64,000 nucleotides of DNA from Bradyrhizobium sp. KBS0727 (GCF_005937885.2 NZ_CP042176.1:4087501-4151500); one strand, 5' to 3'. Shown: positions 52,655 to 62,726, counted from the stretch's first letter. A program made the numbers and translations. Notes: generated by a model not told the origin, from the sequence alone.

Positions 52655-54160
52655 TCAACCGACGCTTCCCTCCAGCGAGATCGAAATCAGCTTCTGTGCC
52701 TCGACCGCGAATTCCATCGGCAGCTGCTGCAGCACGTCCTTGACGAACCCGTTGACCACGAGGCCGACGGCTTCTTCCTGGCTCAAGCCCCGCTGCACGC
52801 AATAGAACAGCACGTCCTCGGAAATCTTCGAGGTGGTGGCTTCATGCTCGAACAGCGCCGAGGAATTCTTGGCCTCGATGTAGGGCACGGTGTGTGCGCC
52901 GCACTTGTCGCCGATCAGGAGCGAGTCGCAGGCGGTGAAGTTGCGCGCGCCGGTCGCCTTGCGGTGCGCGGTGACGAGGCCGCGATAGGTGTTCTGCGAC
53001 ACGCCGGCGGCGATGCCCTTGGAGATGATCCTCGAGGTCGTGTTCTTGCCGAGATGGATCATCTTGGTGCCGCTGTCGACCTGCTGGTGACCGTTTGAGA
53101 TCGCGATCGAGTAGAACTCGCCGCGTGAATTGTCGCCGCGCAGGATGCAGCTCGGATATTTCCAGGTGATCGCCGACCCGGTCTCGACCTGGGTCCACGA
53201 GATCTTGGAATTTTTGCCGCGGCAGTCGCCGCGCTTGGTGACGAAATTGTAGATGCCGCCCTTGCCTTCGGAATTGCCGGGGTACCAGTTCTGCACCGTC
53301 GAATACTTGATCTCGGCGTCATCGTGCGTGACGAGCTCGACCACGGCGGCATGCAACTGGTTCTCGTCGCGCTGCGGTGCGGTGCAGCCTTCGAGGTAGC
53401 TGACGTAAGCGCCCTTGTCGGCGATGATCAGCGTGCGCTCGAACTGGCCGGTGTTGCGCTCGTTGATGCGGAAATAGGTCGACAGTTCCATCGGGCAGCG
53501 CACGCCCGGCGGCACGTAGACGAACGAGCCGTCGGAGAACACCGCCGAGTTCAACGTCGCGAAATAGTTGTCCGAGGTCGGCACCACGGAACCCAGATAC
53601 TTCTGCACCAGTTCGGGATGCTCGCGGATCGCCTCCGAGATCGGCATGAAGATCACACCGGCCGCCTTCAGCTCCTTCTGGAACGTGGTCGCGACCGAAA
53701 CCGAGTCGAACACGGCGTCGACGGCGATTCTGCGCTCGCCTTCCGGCCGTACGACGCCTTCCAGCACCTCGACCTCGCGCAGGGGGATGCCGAGCTTCTC
53801 ATAGGTCTTCAGGATTTCCGGATCGATCTCGTCCAGCGAGCCGATCTGCTTCTTCGGCTTCGGCGCCGAATAGTAATAGAGATCCTGGTAGTCGATCTTG
53901 GGATAGTCGACGCGGGCCCAGGTCGGCTCGGTCATGGTCAGCCAGCGGCGATAGGCCTCCAGACGCCATTCCAGCATCCAGGCCGGCTCGTTCTTTTTCG
54001 CGGAAATGAAGCGGACGGTGTCTTCCGATAGCCCCTTGGGGGCCTTGTCGGACTCGATATTGGTCTCAAACCCATATCGATACTGATCGACGTCGATACG
54101 CCTGACGCGCTCGACCGTCTCTTGTACGGCAGCCATTCTATCCTCCGCTCGCGGTTTCAA
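52655..54160 (-). CDS. sufB: Fe-S cluster assembly scaffold SufB
   Basis: 501 residues. The family's conserved C-terminal region reads ARNFTACDSLLIGDKCGAHTVPYIEAKNSSALFEHEATTSKI, with the Cys that receives sulfur and the Glu and His for cluster binding. The length is typical. It is the scaffold on which the nascent cluster is built. It starts 63 bases after the stop of an upstream cysteine desulfurase. Confidence 0.96.
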   Translation of the reverse strand: MKPRAEDRMAAVQETVERVRRIDVDQYRYGFETNIESDKAPKGLSEDTVRFISAKKNEPAWMLEWRLEAYRRWLTMTEPTWARVDYPKIDYQDLYYYSAPKPKKQIGSLDEIDPEILKTYEKLGIPLREVEVLEGVVRPEGERRIAVDAVFDSVSVATTFQKELKAAGVIFMPISEAIREHPELVQKYLGSVVPTSDNYFATLNSAVFSDGSFVYVPPGVRCPMELSTYFRINERNTGQFERTLIIADKGAYVSYLEGCTAPQRDENQLHAAVVELVTHDDAEIKYSTVQNWYPGNSEGKGGIYNFVTKRGDCRGKNSKISWTQVETGSAITWKYPSCILRGDNSRGEFYSIAISNGHQQVDSGTKMIHLGKNTTSRIISKGIAAGVSQNTYRGLVTAHRKATGARNFTACDSLLIGDKCGAHTVPYIEAKNSSALFEHEATTSKISEDVLFYCVQRGLSQEEAVGLVVNGFVKDVLQQLPMEFAVEAQKLISISLEGSVG

Positions 54161-54223
54161 GGACCGCGGTGGATCAATCTCAAGGTCGAAAACGAAGTCC
54201 TGACGAAACGCGCTTAGAACGAT

Positions 54224-55381
54224 TCAAGCCGTGTTTCGTCGTCCCCCTCTAAGTAAGGCATCGGCGAGCTTTCGCCAAGCCTCCAGGGTCAGATCGATGT
54301 CTGTTTTGGAGGTAGACCAGCCCAGACTGAGCCGCACCGCTCCCTGCGCCAACTCCTTGCCGAACCCCATGGCCGCCAGAACGTGCGAGGGCTGGACCTT
54401 GCCGGAGGAGCAGGCGGAACCCGACGATACCGCAATACCGGCAAGGTCGAAGCCGATCACGGCCGTTTCGGCCTTAAGCCCGGGAACCGTGAACAGCGTG
54501 GTATTGGGCAGCCGCGGCGCGCCGTCCGAAAATACGATCATCCCGGGGGTCTGCTTCAAACCCCGCTCGAGGCGTTCCCTTAGGGCGCCCAGCCGGATCG
54601 AATCGTCAGGCAGGGCTGCGATCGCGGCCCTGGTCGCTGCGCCGAAGGCGGCAATGCCGGCCACGTTCTCGGTGCCGGCCCGGCGCCCCAATTCCTGCCC
54701 GCCGCCGCGCAGCAGCGGCTCCAGGCCCTGCACGTCCCCGGCCAGAACCACCGCGCCGACGCCCTTCGGGCCGCCGATCTTGTGCGCGGAAAGCGTGATC
54801 AGATCGGCTTTCAATCGATTGATATCAATGGGTATCTTTCCAAAGGCCTGGATCGCATCGACGTGCAGCAGGCCGCCGGCTTCATGCACCAGGTCAGCAA
54901 TTTCAGAAACCGGCTGAACGGCCCCGGTCTCGTTGTTGGCGAGCATCACCGACGCCAGCGCCGGAGGTTTTCCGGCCAGCGCGGCGCGCAGGTGGTCGAG
55001 GTCGACGAGCCCGGAGCCGGTGACCTCGATGGTGCCGATCGACGCCGCCGGAAACCGCCCGCCTGCCAAAACCGAGGTGTGCTCGATGGCGGAGACCAGC
55101 AGCCGCTGCACGCCTTGCCCGGTCCCCCGGCGCAAGCCTGGGGTCAGCGCCAGCGCATTGGCTTCGGTGCCGCCGGAGGCAAACACCACGTCCTGCGGTC
55201 TGGCCCCGACCGCCGCGGCAATGGCGGCCCGGGCGTCCTCGACCAGCCGTCGGGCCTGACGGCCTTCGGTATGGACCGAGGACGGATTGCCGCTGAACTC
55301 CCACGCGGCCGTCATCGCCTGCTTCGCCTCGGGGCGCAGCGGTGTGGTCGCATTCCAGTCGAGATAGACCCGGTCAGGCAT
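54224..55381 (-). CDS. Cysteine desulfurase (NifS/IscS type)
   Basis: 385 residues, group I desulfurase: PLP Lys in LSAHKIGGPKGVG and active Cys in SGSACSSGKVQPSHV with the longer mobile loop of IscS/NifS. It heads the suf operon, so two desulfurases of different groups lie in one cluster. Rhizobial suf operons often begin this way, as I recall, but usually with an Rrf2-type regulator (IscR or RirA) near, and none is seen in the window. Confidence 0.93.
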   Translation of the reverse strand: MPDRVYLDWNATTPLRPEAKQAMTAAWEFSGNPSSVHTEGRQARRLVEDARAAIAAAVGARPQDVVFASGGTEANALALTPGLRRGTGQGVQRLLVSAIEHTSVLAGGRFPAASIGTIEVTGSGLVDLDHLRAALAGKPPALASVMLANNETGAVQPVSEIADLVHEAGGLLHVDAIQAFGKIPIDINRLKADLITLSAHKIGGPKGVGAVVLAGDVQGLEPLLRGGGQELGRRAGTENVAGIAAFGAATRAAIAALPDDSIRLGALRERLERGLKQTPGMIVFSDGAPRLPNTTLFTVPGLKAETAVIGFDLAGIAVSSGSACSSGKVQPSHVLAAMGFGKELAQGAVRLSLGWSTSKTDIDLTLEAWRKLADALLRGGRRNTA

Positions 55382-55656
55382 TTCCGTACAATATTACCTT
55401 TATTGCGAGCCGCGGGACCCGTCACCGTTCGCCCGCACCCGTCATTCGCACCATCGCAATTGGGGAGCGCGCCGTCTTCCGCAATCCCGAGCTAACGTCT
55501 TGAACCCGCTTCGAGATGTTCAAGATGCTTGCTTTTTGCCCCTCGCCTCATGCTAGAAGGCGGCCACCAGTTCACGGGAAGCGCCGCTCGCGCATCGCCC
55601 AACGACGCCCGATCATCGTTCTCCGCCAGATCGCGTCCGTTGCCTAGGGATCATCA

Positions 55657-56304
55657 ATGCCTGAAGTTATTTTCACCGGCCCCGCAGGCCGCCTCGAGGG
55701 TCGTTATCACCCGGCCAAGCAGAAGAACGCGCCGATCGCGATGATCCTGCATCCGCATCCGCAGTTTCACGGCACGATGAATCACCAGATCGTCTACCAG
55801 TGCTACTACGCGTTCGCGCATCGCGGCTTCTCGGTGCTGCGTTTCAATTTCCGCGGCGTCGGCCGCAGCCAGGGCTCGTTCGATCACGGCACCGGCGAGT
55901 TGTCGGATGCGGCCTCGGCGCTCGACTGGGCGCAGACCATCAACCCCGAAGCGCGCGCCTGCTGGGTCGCGGGCTTTTCGTTTGGCGCCTGGATCGGCAT
56001 GCAGCTCCTGATGCGCCGGCCCGAGGTCGAGGGTTTTATTTCGATCGCGCCGCCCGCCAACCTCTATGACTTCTCCTTCCTCGCGCCCTGCCCGTCGTCC
56101 GGCCTGATCGTGCATGGCGAAAAGGACGCGGTGGTGCCGCCGAAGGACGTCAACACGCTGGTCGAGAAGCTGAAGACCCAGAAGGGCATCGTCATCGACC
56201 AGCAGATCATCCCCGGCGCCAACCATTTCTTCGACGGCAAGCTGCAGCCGCTGATGGAAACGGTCACCGGCTATCTCGACATGCGGCTCGCCAACGTCCG
56301 CTAG
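55657..56304 (+). CDS. Alpha/beta hydrolase (YfhR/dienelactone-like small hydrolase)
   Basis: 215 residues. The motif ILHPHPQFHGTMNHQIVYQC and the elbow GFSFGAW (nucleophile Ser), then DAVVPPKDV (acid) and ANHFFDG (His), form a complete triad. This compact type is widely found upstream of Fe-S assembly genes in alphaproteobacteria, as here, divergent from the desulfurase. The substrate is unknown. Confidence 0.88.
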   Translation: MPEVIFTGPAGRLEGRYHPAKQKNAPIAMILHPHPQFHGTMNHQIVYQCYYAFAHRGFSVLRFNFRGVGRSQGSFDHGTGELSDAASALDWAQTINPEARACWVAGFSFGAWIGMQLLMRRPEVEGFISIAPPANLYDFSFLAPCPSSGLIVHGEKDAVVPPKDVNTLVEKLKTQKGIVIDQQIIPGANHFFDGKLQPLMETVTGYLDMRLANVR

Positions 56305-56318
56305 CGACTGGGTTTGCC

Positions 56319-56831
56319 GTGGCCGCCTTCATTGCCTTGCTTCGTGCGGTGAATGTCGGCGGCACCGGCAAGCTGCCGATGACCGAGTTGAAGGCGATGT
56401 GCGAAGCGCTCGGCTTTGCCGGCGTCCGCACCTATATCGCCAGCGGCAATGTGGTCTTCACCAGCCGCAAATCCGAAGCCGCCGTGAAGAAGGCGCTGGA
56501 AGCGCAACTTGAAAGCTACGCCGGCAAGCCGGTCGGCGTCATGGTCCGCTCAGTCAGCGAGATGCAGGCCGTGCTGGCGGACAATCCATTTCCGAAGGCG
56601 CCCGCCAACCGCACCGTCGCGGTGTTTCTTGATTCCCCGCCGCCCGCCGACACGCTCAAAGCCGTCAAAGGCCGCAAGGACGAAGAGATCGGCCTCGGCC
56701 GCCGCGAGATCTACATCCATTACGGCGACGGCATGGGACAATCGAAACTGGTCGTCCCCGCCGCAAAGGCCGGAACCGCGCGCAACATGAACACCGTTGC
56801 CGCGCTCGCCAAGATCGCCGGCGAATTGTAG
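56319..56831 (+). CDS. DUF1697 domain protein
   Basis: 170 residues covering the whole DUF1697 family: the start AAFIALLRAVNVGGTGKLPM and the conserved TYIASGNVVF are diagnostic. The start is GTG 56319, 14 bases after the hydrolase stop, so the pair is likely cotranscribed. No known activity. Confidence 0.9.
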   Translation: MAAFIALLRAVNVGGTGKLPMTELKAMCEALGFAGVRTYIASGNVVFTSRKSEAAVKKALEAQLESYAGKPVGVMVRSVSEMQAVLADNPFPKAPANRTVAVFLDSPPPADTLKAVKGRKDEEIGLGRREIYIHYGDGMGQSKLVVPAAKAGTARNMNTVAALAKIAGEL

Positions 56832-56834
56832 CGT

Positions 56835-57509
56835 TCACGCCGCCGCGCGCGCCTGCAACCCCGACAGCCATGACTTCCGCCGCTCGATGAAGTCGCGCAG
56901 CAGCACCGGATAATCCGCCCTCACCGCCGATCGCACCGACGGTCGCTCGGCCAGGTTCTTGCGCCAGCGCGCCAGCTTCGGTTTGCCGGCGAGAATGCCG
57001 AAGTCGGCGATGGTGTCGAACACATCGAAATAGCGAAACACCGGCCCGAACACCGCGTCGACCAGCGAAAATTCCTCGCCGTCGAACCACGGCGACGCAG
57101 CGACGCGGGCTTCGAGTCGCGCAAACTTCTGTTCCAGTTGAGTTGCCTTCGTCGTGAAGGTGGCTTCGTCGACGGCCGAATAGAAACTTGCGATGTCATT
57201 GAGCACGGCCGAACCGAACTCGATCCAGCCGCGATGCTCCGCGCGGGTCAGCGCGTTGGCGGGATGTAGCGGCCTGGGCTGGGTCTCTTCCAGATATTCG
57301 AGGATGACGGCGGACTCGAAGATCGCGATGTCGCCGACCTGCAGCACCGGCGTCTTGCCGAGCGGCGACAGCGCCAGGAACCAGTCCGGCTTGTTGGCGA
57401 GATCGATATCGATCCGCTCGAATTCGACGCCCTTTTCGGTGAGCGCGATCACCGCGCGCTGCACATAAGGACAAAGCTTGTGGCTGATCAGTTTCAGCGC
57501 CGCGACCAT
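56835..57509 (-). CDS. Glutathione S-transferase
   Basis: 224 residues. The thioredoxin-fold N-domain begins LKLISHKLCPYVQRAVIAL, with Cys at the active-site position as in zeta, omega or beta-like classes, and the cis-Pro site reads GKTPVLQVGD with IFESAVILEYLEE after it. The helical C-domain is complete. ATG 57509 has GAGGAG 5 bases upstream. It may act in glutathione-dependent reduction or isomerisation. Convergent with the DUF1697 gene. Confidence 0.9.
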   Translation of the reverse strand: MVAALKLISHKLCPYVQRAVIALTEKGVEFERIDIDLANKPDWFLALSPLGKTPVLQVGDIAIFESAVILEYLEETQPRPLHPANALTRAEHRGWIEFGSAVLNDIASFYSAVDEATFTTKATQLEQKFARLEARVAASPWFDGEEFSLVDAVFGPVFRYFDVFDTIADFGILAGKPKLARWRKNLAERPSVRSAVRADYPVLLRDFIERRKSWLSGLQARAAA

Positions 57510-57592
57510 GACCGCTCCTCGCATTCAATGCAGACGCATCAAATTAGATGCACCTGCATTGAACAGTCAAGATCGATGCAATGGCATCTGCT

Positions 57593-58693
57593 TCACGGTC
57601 GCGCGATGACCCCGCCGGTCATGGGAATCGGCACCCCTGTGGTGGCGGGGTAGCTCAGCGGCAGGCCCTTCAGGCCGCGCGCGGCGAGGAAACCGAACGC
57701 CTGCGCCTCGATCGCGTCCGAGGCCCAGCCCAGCGTGTCGGCGGCCTCGACGGTCGCGGGCTGCAGCCGCTCGCGCAGCATCCGCAGCATGGTCAGGTTG
57801 CGGGCGCCGCCGCCGGCCACGATCCAGCTCTTCGGCTCCTTGGGCAGCAGCGGCACAATCCGGGCGATCGCTTCCGCGGTGAACGCGGTCAGGGTCGCAG
57901 CGCCGTCGGCAGGCGGCATGTCGCCGAGCTTGAGCGAGGCAAAGTCGTTGCGGTCGAGCGATTTCGGCGGCGGCAGCCTGAAGAACGGCATGTCCAGCGC
58001 CCGCTTGATCCAGGCCACATCGACCCTGCCCTGGGCGCCGATCCGGCCCTCGCAATCGAAGCCCTGGTTCAGGGTGCGGAACATGTGGTCGTCCAGCAGC
58101 GCATTGCCGGGCCCGGTATCGCAGGCGATCAGCGTGTCGCCGTCGATATAGGTGATGTTGGAGACGCCGCCGATATTAACCACGACGATCGGCCCCTCAC
58201 GCTGCAGCGACTGCGCCAGCGCCCGGTGATAGACCGGCACAAACGGTGCGCCCTGCCCGCCGGCTTCGACGTCGGCGGCGCGGAAATCGTGCATGACCGG
58301 GATATGGATCGCCTTGGCAAGCGCCAGCGCGTCGCCGATCTGCACGGTCAGCCGGCGCTCGGGCCGGTGCAGCACGGTCTGGCCGTGAAAGCCGACGATA
58401 TCGATATCGGAAAAGGCGATGCGGTGCTGCGCGACAAAGGCCACCACCGCCTCGGCATGGGCCGTCGTGACGGCGAGCTCGGCCTGCCGCAGGCAACCCG
58501 GCCGGGCATTGCGCTCCGGCAGGTCGACCGCCTCATACAGCGCCTGGCGCAGCAGGCTGCGCTCGGATTCGGTGTAGGGCCGGTATCCGGACGGTCCGAA
58601 GGCGGTCACCCGGCGGCCGTCGGTTTCGATCAAGGCGACGTCCACCCCGTCGAGGGAGGTGCCGCTCATCAGACCAATTGCCGTCAACATCAT
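57593..58693 (-). CDS. anmK: Anhydro-N-acetylmuramic acid kinase
   Basis: 366 residues from ATG 58693. It phosphorylates 1,6-anhydroMurNAc released by lytic transglycosylases, so it belongs with cell wall recycling. The start AIGLMSGTSLDGVDVALIET and the phosphate motif FHGQTVLH, VVNIGGVSN and GPGNALLDDH are characteristic. The frame is open to 58765, but homology begins at the chosen ATG. It is divergent from tyrS. Confidence 0.94.
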   Translation of the reverse strand: MMLTAIGLMSGTSLDGVDVALIETDGRRVTAFGPSGYRPYTESERSLLRQALYEAVDLPERNARPGCLRQAELAVTTAHAEAVVAFVAQHRIAFSDIDIVGFHGQTVLHRPERRLTVQIGDALALAKAIHIPVMHDFRAADVEAGGQGAPFVPVYHRALAQSLQREGPIVVVNIGGVSNITYIDGDTLIACDTGPGNALLDDHMFRTLNQGFDCEGRIGAQGRVDVAWIKRALDMPFFRLPPPKSLDRNDFASLKLGDMPPADGAATLTAFTAEAIARIVPLLPKEPKSWIVAGGGARNLTMLRMLRERLQPATVEAADTLGWASDAIEAQAFGFLAARGLKGLPLSYPATTGVPIPMTGGVIARP

Positions 58694-58868
58694 CGTCGTC
58701 GTGCCTTCGCAGCGCCCTGCTCGATTCGTCCCGCCGACGACGACCAGCTTGTGCCAAACACACACATCTTATAATGCCACAGCGGCGCGATTACGGCAGC
58801 TCGTTCCGCTATGGTTCCCCGGATTGCTACAATTACCGTGAAAATAGAATGATCAGAGTCGCACACCA

Positions 58869-60122
58869 ATGACGGCATTTAAATCAGATTTCCTGAACAT
58901 CCTCCAGGAACGCGGTTTCATCCATCAATGTTCCGACTTCGACGGCCTCGACGCGCTGGCCGCCAAGGGCGAGGCCATCGCCTATGTCGGCTACGACTGC
59001 ACCGCGCCGTCGCTGCACATCGGCAACTACCTCACCATGATGATGCTGCACTGGCTGCAGGAGAGCGGCAACAAGCCGATCACGCTGATGGGCGGCGGCA
59101 CCACCATGGTCGGCGACCCCTCCGGCAAGGATGAATCGCGCGCGATCCGCACCATTGCGGAAATCGAGGCCAACAAGGCTTCGATCCGCGGCGTGTTTTC
59201 CAAGGTGCTGCGCTACGGCACCGGCCACAGCGACGCGATCATGCTGGATAATGCCGAGTGGCTGACCAAGCTGAACTGGATCGAGATGCTGCGCGACATC
59301 GGCCGGCATTTCTCCGTCAACCGCATGCTGACGATGGACTCGGTGCGCCTGCGGCTCGAACGCGAGCAGGAGATGAGCTTCATCGAGTTCAACTACATGG
59401 TCTGCCAGGCCTACGACTTCGTCGAGCTGTCGCGGCGCACCGGCTGCCGCCTGCAGATGGGCGGCTCCGATCAATGGGGCAACATCGTCAACGGCGTCGA
59501 TCTCGGCCGCCGCATGGGCACGCCACAACTGTTCGCGCTGACGACCCCGCTCTTGACCACCGCCTCCGGCGCCAAGATGGGCAAGACCGCGCAAGGCGCG
59601 GTCTGGCTCAACGCCGACCAGTTCTCGCCCTATGACTTCTGGCAGTACTGGCGCAACGCCGAGGACGCCGACGTCGTGAAATTCCTCAAGCTGTTCACGA
59701 TCCTGCCGATGAGCGAGATCGCGAAGTTGGCGGCACTTCAAGGCGGCGAGATCAACGAGGCCAAGAAGATTTTGGCGACGGAAGCGACCGCGCTGCTGCA
59801 CGGCCGCGACGCCGCCAACACCGCATCCGAAACCGCGCGGCAAACCTTTGAGCAAGGCGCAATCTCGGAATCCCTCCCCACGGTGGATATTCCGCGCGGC
59901 GAACTCGAAGCCGGGATTGGCGTTCTCGCGGCCTTCGTCAAGGCCGGCCTCGTCGCGTCGAACGGCGAGGCGCGCCGGCAGATCAAGGGCGGCGGCCTGC
60001 GCGTCAACGACGCCGTCGTCGCGGACGAGAAGATGATGCTGACGCCGTCACAGCTGACGCCGGAAGGCGTCATCAAGCTGTCGATGGGCAAGAAGAAGCA
60101 CATCCTGCTCAAGGCTGCATAG
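58869..60122 (+). CDS. tyrS: Tyrosyl-tRNA synthetase
   Basis: 417 residues, class I synthetase. The HIGH motif is HIGN at 50-53, and KMSKS appears as KMGKT (about 236-240). The Tyr-binding region GGSDQWGNI and a C-terminal S4 domain (about 345-410; RRQIKGGGLRVN) are present. No T-box or other leader was seen. anmK lies divergently upstream, a neighbour pair common in alphaproteobacteria as I recall. Confidence 0.97.
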   Translation: MTAFKSDFLNILQERGFIHQCSDFDGLDALAAKGEAIAYVGYDCTAPSLHIGNYLTMMMLHWLQESGNKPITLMGGGTTMVGDPSGKDESRAIRTIAEIEANKASIRGVFSKVLRYGTGHSDAIMLDNAEWLTKLNWIEMLRDIGRHFSVNRMLTMDSVRLRLEREQEMSFIEFNYMVCQAYDFVELSRRTGCRLQMGGSDQWGNIVNGVDLGRRMGTPQLFALTTPLLTTASGAKMGKTAQGAVWLNADQFSPYDFWQYWRNAEDADVVKFLKLFTILPMSEIAKLAALQGGEINEAKKILATEATALLHGRDAANTASETARQTFEQGAISESLPTVDIPRGELEAGIGVLAAFVKAGLVASNGEARRQIKGGGLRVNDAVVADEKMMLTPSQLTPEGVIKLSMGKKKHILLKAA

Positions 60123-60172
60123 GCGTATTCGTTTTTGACCCTTGTCGGGACATGCGGAAACGCGCTCCCTAC

Positions 60173-60221
60173 AAGCGCGATCAGCAAAAGTGGACTTCCG
60201 GTTTTGCGTCCGATCGCGCTT
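60173..60221. repeat. Palindrome downstream of tyrS
   Basis: AAGCGCGATC (60173-60182) and GATCGCGCTT (60212-60221) pair; the interior contains AAAGTGGACTTCCGGTTTTG. It resembles a dispersed repeat of Bradyrhizobium intergenic DNA. A, not T, follows, so it is not a terminator for tyrS. Confidence 0.55.
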
Positions 60222-60235
60222 AAAAAAGCAGGTCG

Positions 60236-61483
60236 ATGGACAAGAATACGCCAGCGGAGGAACTCACGGCGAAGCCGCTCAAGCCGGGGCGCGTGGCGCT
60301 CAATGTGCTGGCGTTGTGCTTCATGCTGTCCGTGCTCGGCCGCGGTCTCGGCGAGAGCTTTACGGTTTTCCTCAAGCCGATCTCGGAAGATTTCGGCTGG
60401 GACCGCGCCCAGGTAGTGTCGGTCTATTCGCTGACCTGGCTGGCCGGCGGCCTGATGGCGCCGCTGGTCGGCCGGCTGTTCGACCGCTCCGGCCCCCGCA
60501 TGGTCTACGCGCTGGGCCTGGCCCTGCTCGGCGGATCCTTCCTGGTCGCTTCCCACGCGCAAACGCTCTGGCAGTTCCAGCTCAGCGTCGGCCTCTGTGT
60601 CGGCCTCGGCATTGCGTTCATCGGCAACGTCCCGAACTCGATCCTGCTCGGTCGCTGGTTCGGCCCGCGGCTGCCGACCGCGATGGCGATCCTCTATTCG
60701 GCGACCGGCGCCGGCATTCTGGTGCTGCTGCCGGCGTCGCAGATGCTGATCGACCGGATCGGCTGGCGCGACGCCTATCAACTGTTCGGCGCGGTGGCGC
60801 TGTGCCTGCTGGTGCCGCTGCTGCTGATGCCGTGGCGGCTGTTTGCCAGCGGCTCGCCGCACATCGCCAAGAAAGCCGATCCGGACTTCGTCGACGCCGG
60901 CTGGACGCTCGTCAGCGCGGTGCGCCACCACGCATTCTGGGCGCTGTTTGCCACCTTCTTCTTCACAGCGGTCGCGATGTACGCGATCACCGCGCAGATC
61001 GTCGCCTACCTGATCGATGCCGGATTCCCGCCGCTGCAGGCCGCGACCGCCTGGGGCTTTTCCGGCATCGTGCTGCTGTTCGGCATGCTCGGCATTTCCA
61101 CGCTCGACGGCCTGATCGGCCGGCGACCGTCGGTGTTGTTCAGCTACGGCGTCTCCATCGTCGGGATCGGCCTGCTCTGGCTCCTGCAATATTACCCGAA
61201 CTACTGGCTCTTGACCGGCTTCGTCGTCTGCTTCGGCAGCATGATCGGCTCGCGCGGTCCGCTGATCACGGCGACCGCGCTGAACATCTTTCGCGGCGAA
61301 CGGGTCGGCACCATCTACGGCACCATCTCGATCGGCAGCGGTCTCGGATCGGGACTGGGTTCGTGGAGCGGCGGCCTGATCCACGACTGGACCCACAGCT
61401 ACAACGCGCTGTTTGCCTTCGCGCTGGTCAATGTGGTGCTGGGGTTGATTCCATTTTTGGTCGTCCCCGCACTGCGGCGATAG
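60236..61483 (+). CDS. Major facilitator superfamily transporter
   Basis: 415 residues with about 12 membrane helices. The loop 2-3 signature reads GRLFDRSGPRMVYALG, and the second half repeats it more loosely (GLIGRRPSVLF). It is close in layout to oxalate/formate or monocarboxylate-type MFS proteins, but the substrate cannot be told. The start ATG 60236 lies just after an A-run and a palindromic repeat; the ribosome site is weak. Confidence 0.88.
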   Translation: MDKNTPAEELTAKPLKPGRVALNVLALCFMLSVLGRGLGESFTVFLKPISEDFGWDRAQVVSVYSLTWLAGGLMAPLVGRLFDRSGPRMVYALGLALLGGSFLVASHAQTLWQFQLSVGLCVGLGIAFIGNVPNSILLGRWFGPRLPTAMAILYSATGAGILVLLPASQMLIDRIGWRDAYQLFGAVALCLLVPLLLMPWRLFASGSPHIAKKADPDFVDAGWTLVSAVRHHAFWALFATFFFTAVAMYAITAQIVAYLIDAGFPPLQAATAWGFSGIVLLFGMLGISTLDGLIGRRPSVLFSYGVSIVGIGLLWLLQYYPNYWLLTGFVVCFGSMIGSRGPLITATALNIFRGERVGTIYGTISIGSGLGSGLGSWSGGLIHDWTHSYNALFAFALVNVVLGLIPFLVVPALRR

Positions 61484-61672
61484 CCGATCCCGTGAATAGG
61501 CCTCGGGTGCTGACTTATGAGCGCGTAACCAAATTCGGATTCCGGAGGGACCGGAAGTTATTGGCAGACCGTCAAAATGACGCGCAGGACCCAGAGCTGA
61601 AATCGGATCGCTTGGACCTGTGCCGAAAACTTGCATAAGGTCCCTTGAGGATGTCGGGGAGCGTGATCGGAA

Positions 61673-62662
61673 ATGCGGCGACGCGAGTTCATCGCACTTT
61701 CTGGCGGGGCGGTTGCGGCTTGGCCGCTGGCTGCACGGGCGCAGCGGTCCGGGCAGCCGCGCCGGATCGGGATGCTAATTGCGAGTGAAGCGGACGAACC
61801 TCTGGTCCGATCGCGCGTCGCTGCATTTCGACAGGGGTTGAACGATCTTGGATGGATCGAGGGCGGAAATCTTCAAATCGAGTATCGTTGGACCGGTAAC
61901 GACCCGGAGCGTACCCAACGCTGCGTGTCGGAACTTGTCATGTTGGCGCCGGAAGCGATTCTGTCTCACTCGCCCCCCGCGACGTCGGCATTGAGCAAGG
62001 CGACGCAATCAATTCCAATCGTTTTTGTCCAGATTACGGACCCGGTCGGCGCCGGTCTTGTGGCTAACCTTGCGCATCCCGGCGCCAATGTTACGGGATT
62101 TACGACGTTTGAATTTTCGATGGGTACCAAGTGGCTCGACCTGTTGAAGGGAATTTTCCCGAAACTTGCGCGGGTCGCGGTCATGCAAAATGAGAAAAGC
62201 CCGACGTGGTCCGGCCAGTTGCAGGCCGTCGAAGCAGTTGCTCCCTCGTTCGGAATACAAATAACTCCCGCGGGCGTGGAGAATGCTGCCGATATCGAAC
62301 GATCCATCGCTGAGATCGGCAGCGAGAAGAATGGCGGCCTCATGATCATGCCTGACAGCATTACGCTTATCCATCGGAAATTGATCGTGTCGCTAGCCGA
62401 GCGATATCATCTGCCGGCGATCTATCCGTTCCGGTATTTCCCGGAGGATGGCGGCCTCATATCCTATGGGATTGACCTCGCCGATGTCTGGCGCCGCGGG
62501 GCGGGCTATATCGATCGCATCCTCAAAGGCTCGGCGGCGGGCGATCTTCCGGTTCAACAGCCGACCAAATTCGAGCTTGTGATCAACCTCAAGACAGCAA
62601 AGGCGCTTGGCCTCGAAATCCCGCCCACGCTCTTGGCCCGCGCCGACGAGGTGATCGAGTAG
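61673..62662 (+). CDS. Orphan ABC transporter substrate-binding protein
   Basis: 329 residues of the ABC_sub_bind family (PF04392 type). The N-terminus MRRREFIALSGGAVAAWPLAARAQ is a Tat-like signal seen in hundreds of Bradyrhizobium paralogues. The core reads RIGMLIASE...AFRQGLNDLGWIEG...IPIVFVQITDPVG. No permease or ATPase gene is adjacent, as usual for this expanded family, and the ligand is unknown. Confidence 0.9.
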   Translation: MRRREFIALSGGAVAAWPLAARAQRSGQPRRIGMLIASEADEPLVRSRVAAFRQGLNDLGWIEGGNLQIEYRWTGNDPERTQRCVSELVMLAPEAILSHSPPATSALSKATQSIPIVFVQITDPVGAGLVANLAHPGANVTGFTTFEFSMGTKWLDLLKGIFPKLARVAVMQNEKSPTWSGQLQAVEAVAPSFGIQITPAGVENAADIERSIAEIGSEKNGGLMIMPDSITLIHRKLIVSLAERYHLPAIYPFRYFPEDGGLISYGIDLADVWRRGAGYIDRILKGSAAGDLPVQQPTKFELVINLKTAKALGLEIPPTLLARADEVIE

Positions 62663-62726
62663 CGCGGTCGGCTTCCGTTGTTAGCGTCACCTTTCCAAGC
62701 GGGCCTAACAACACGCTATCCACGCG

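Noticed and set aside
60173..60221. Terminator after tyrS
   Set aside because: The stem is followed by A rather than T on the plus strand, so it was recorded only as a palindrome.
59738..61636. 632-codon frame antisense to tyrS and the MFS gene
   Set aside because: Spans two certain genes and their gap; Gln/Arg/His-rich translation typical of a shadow.
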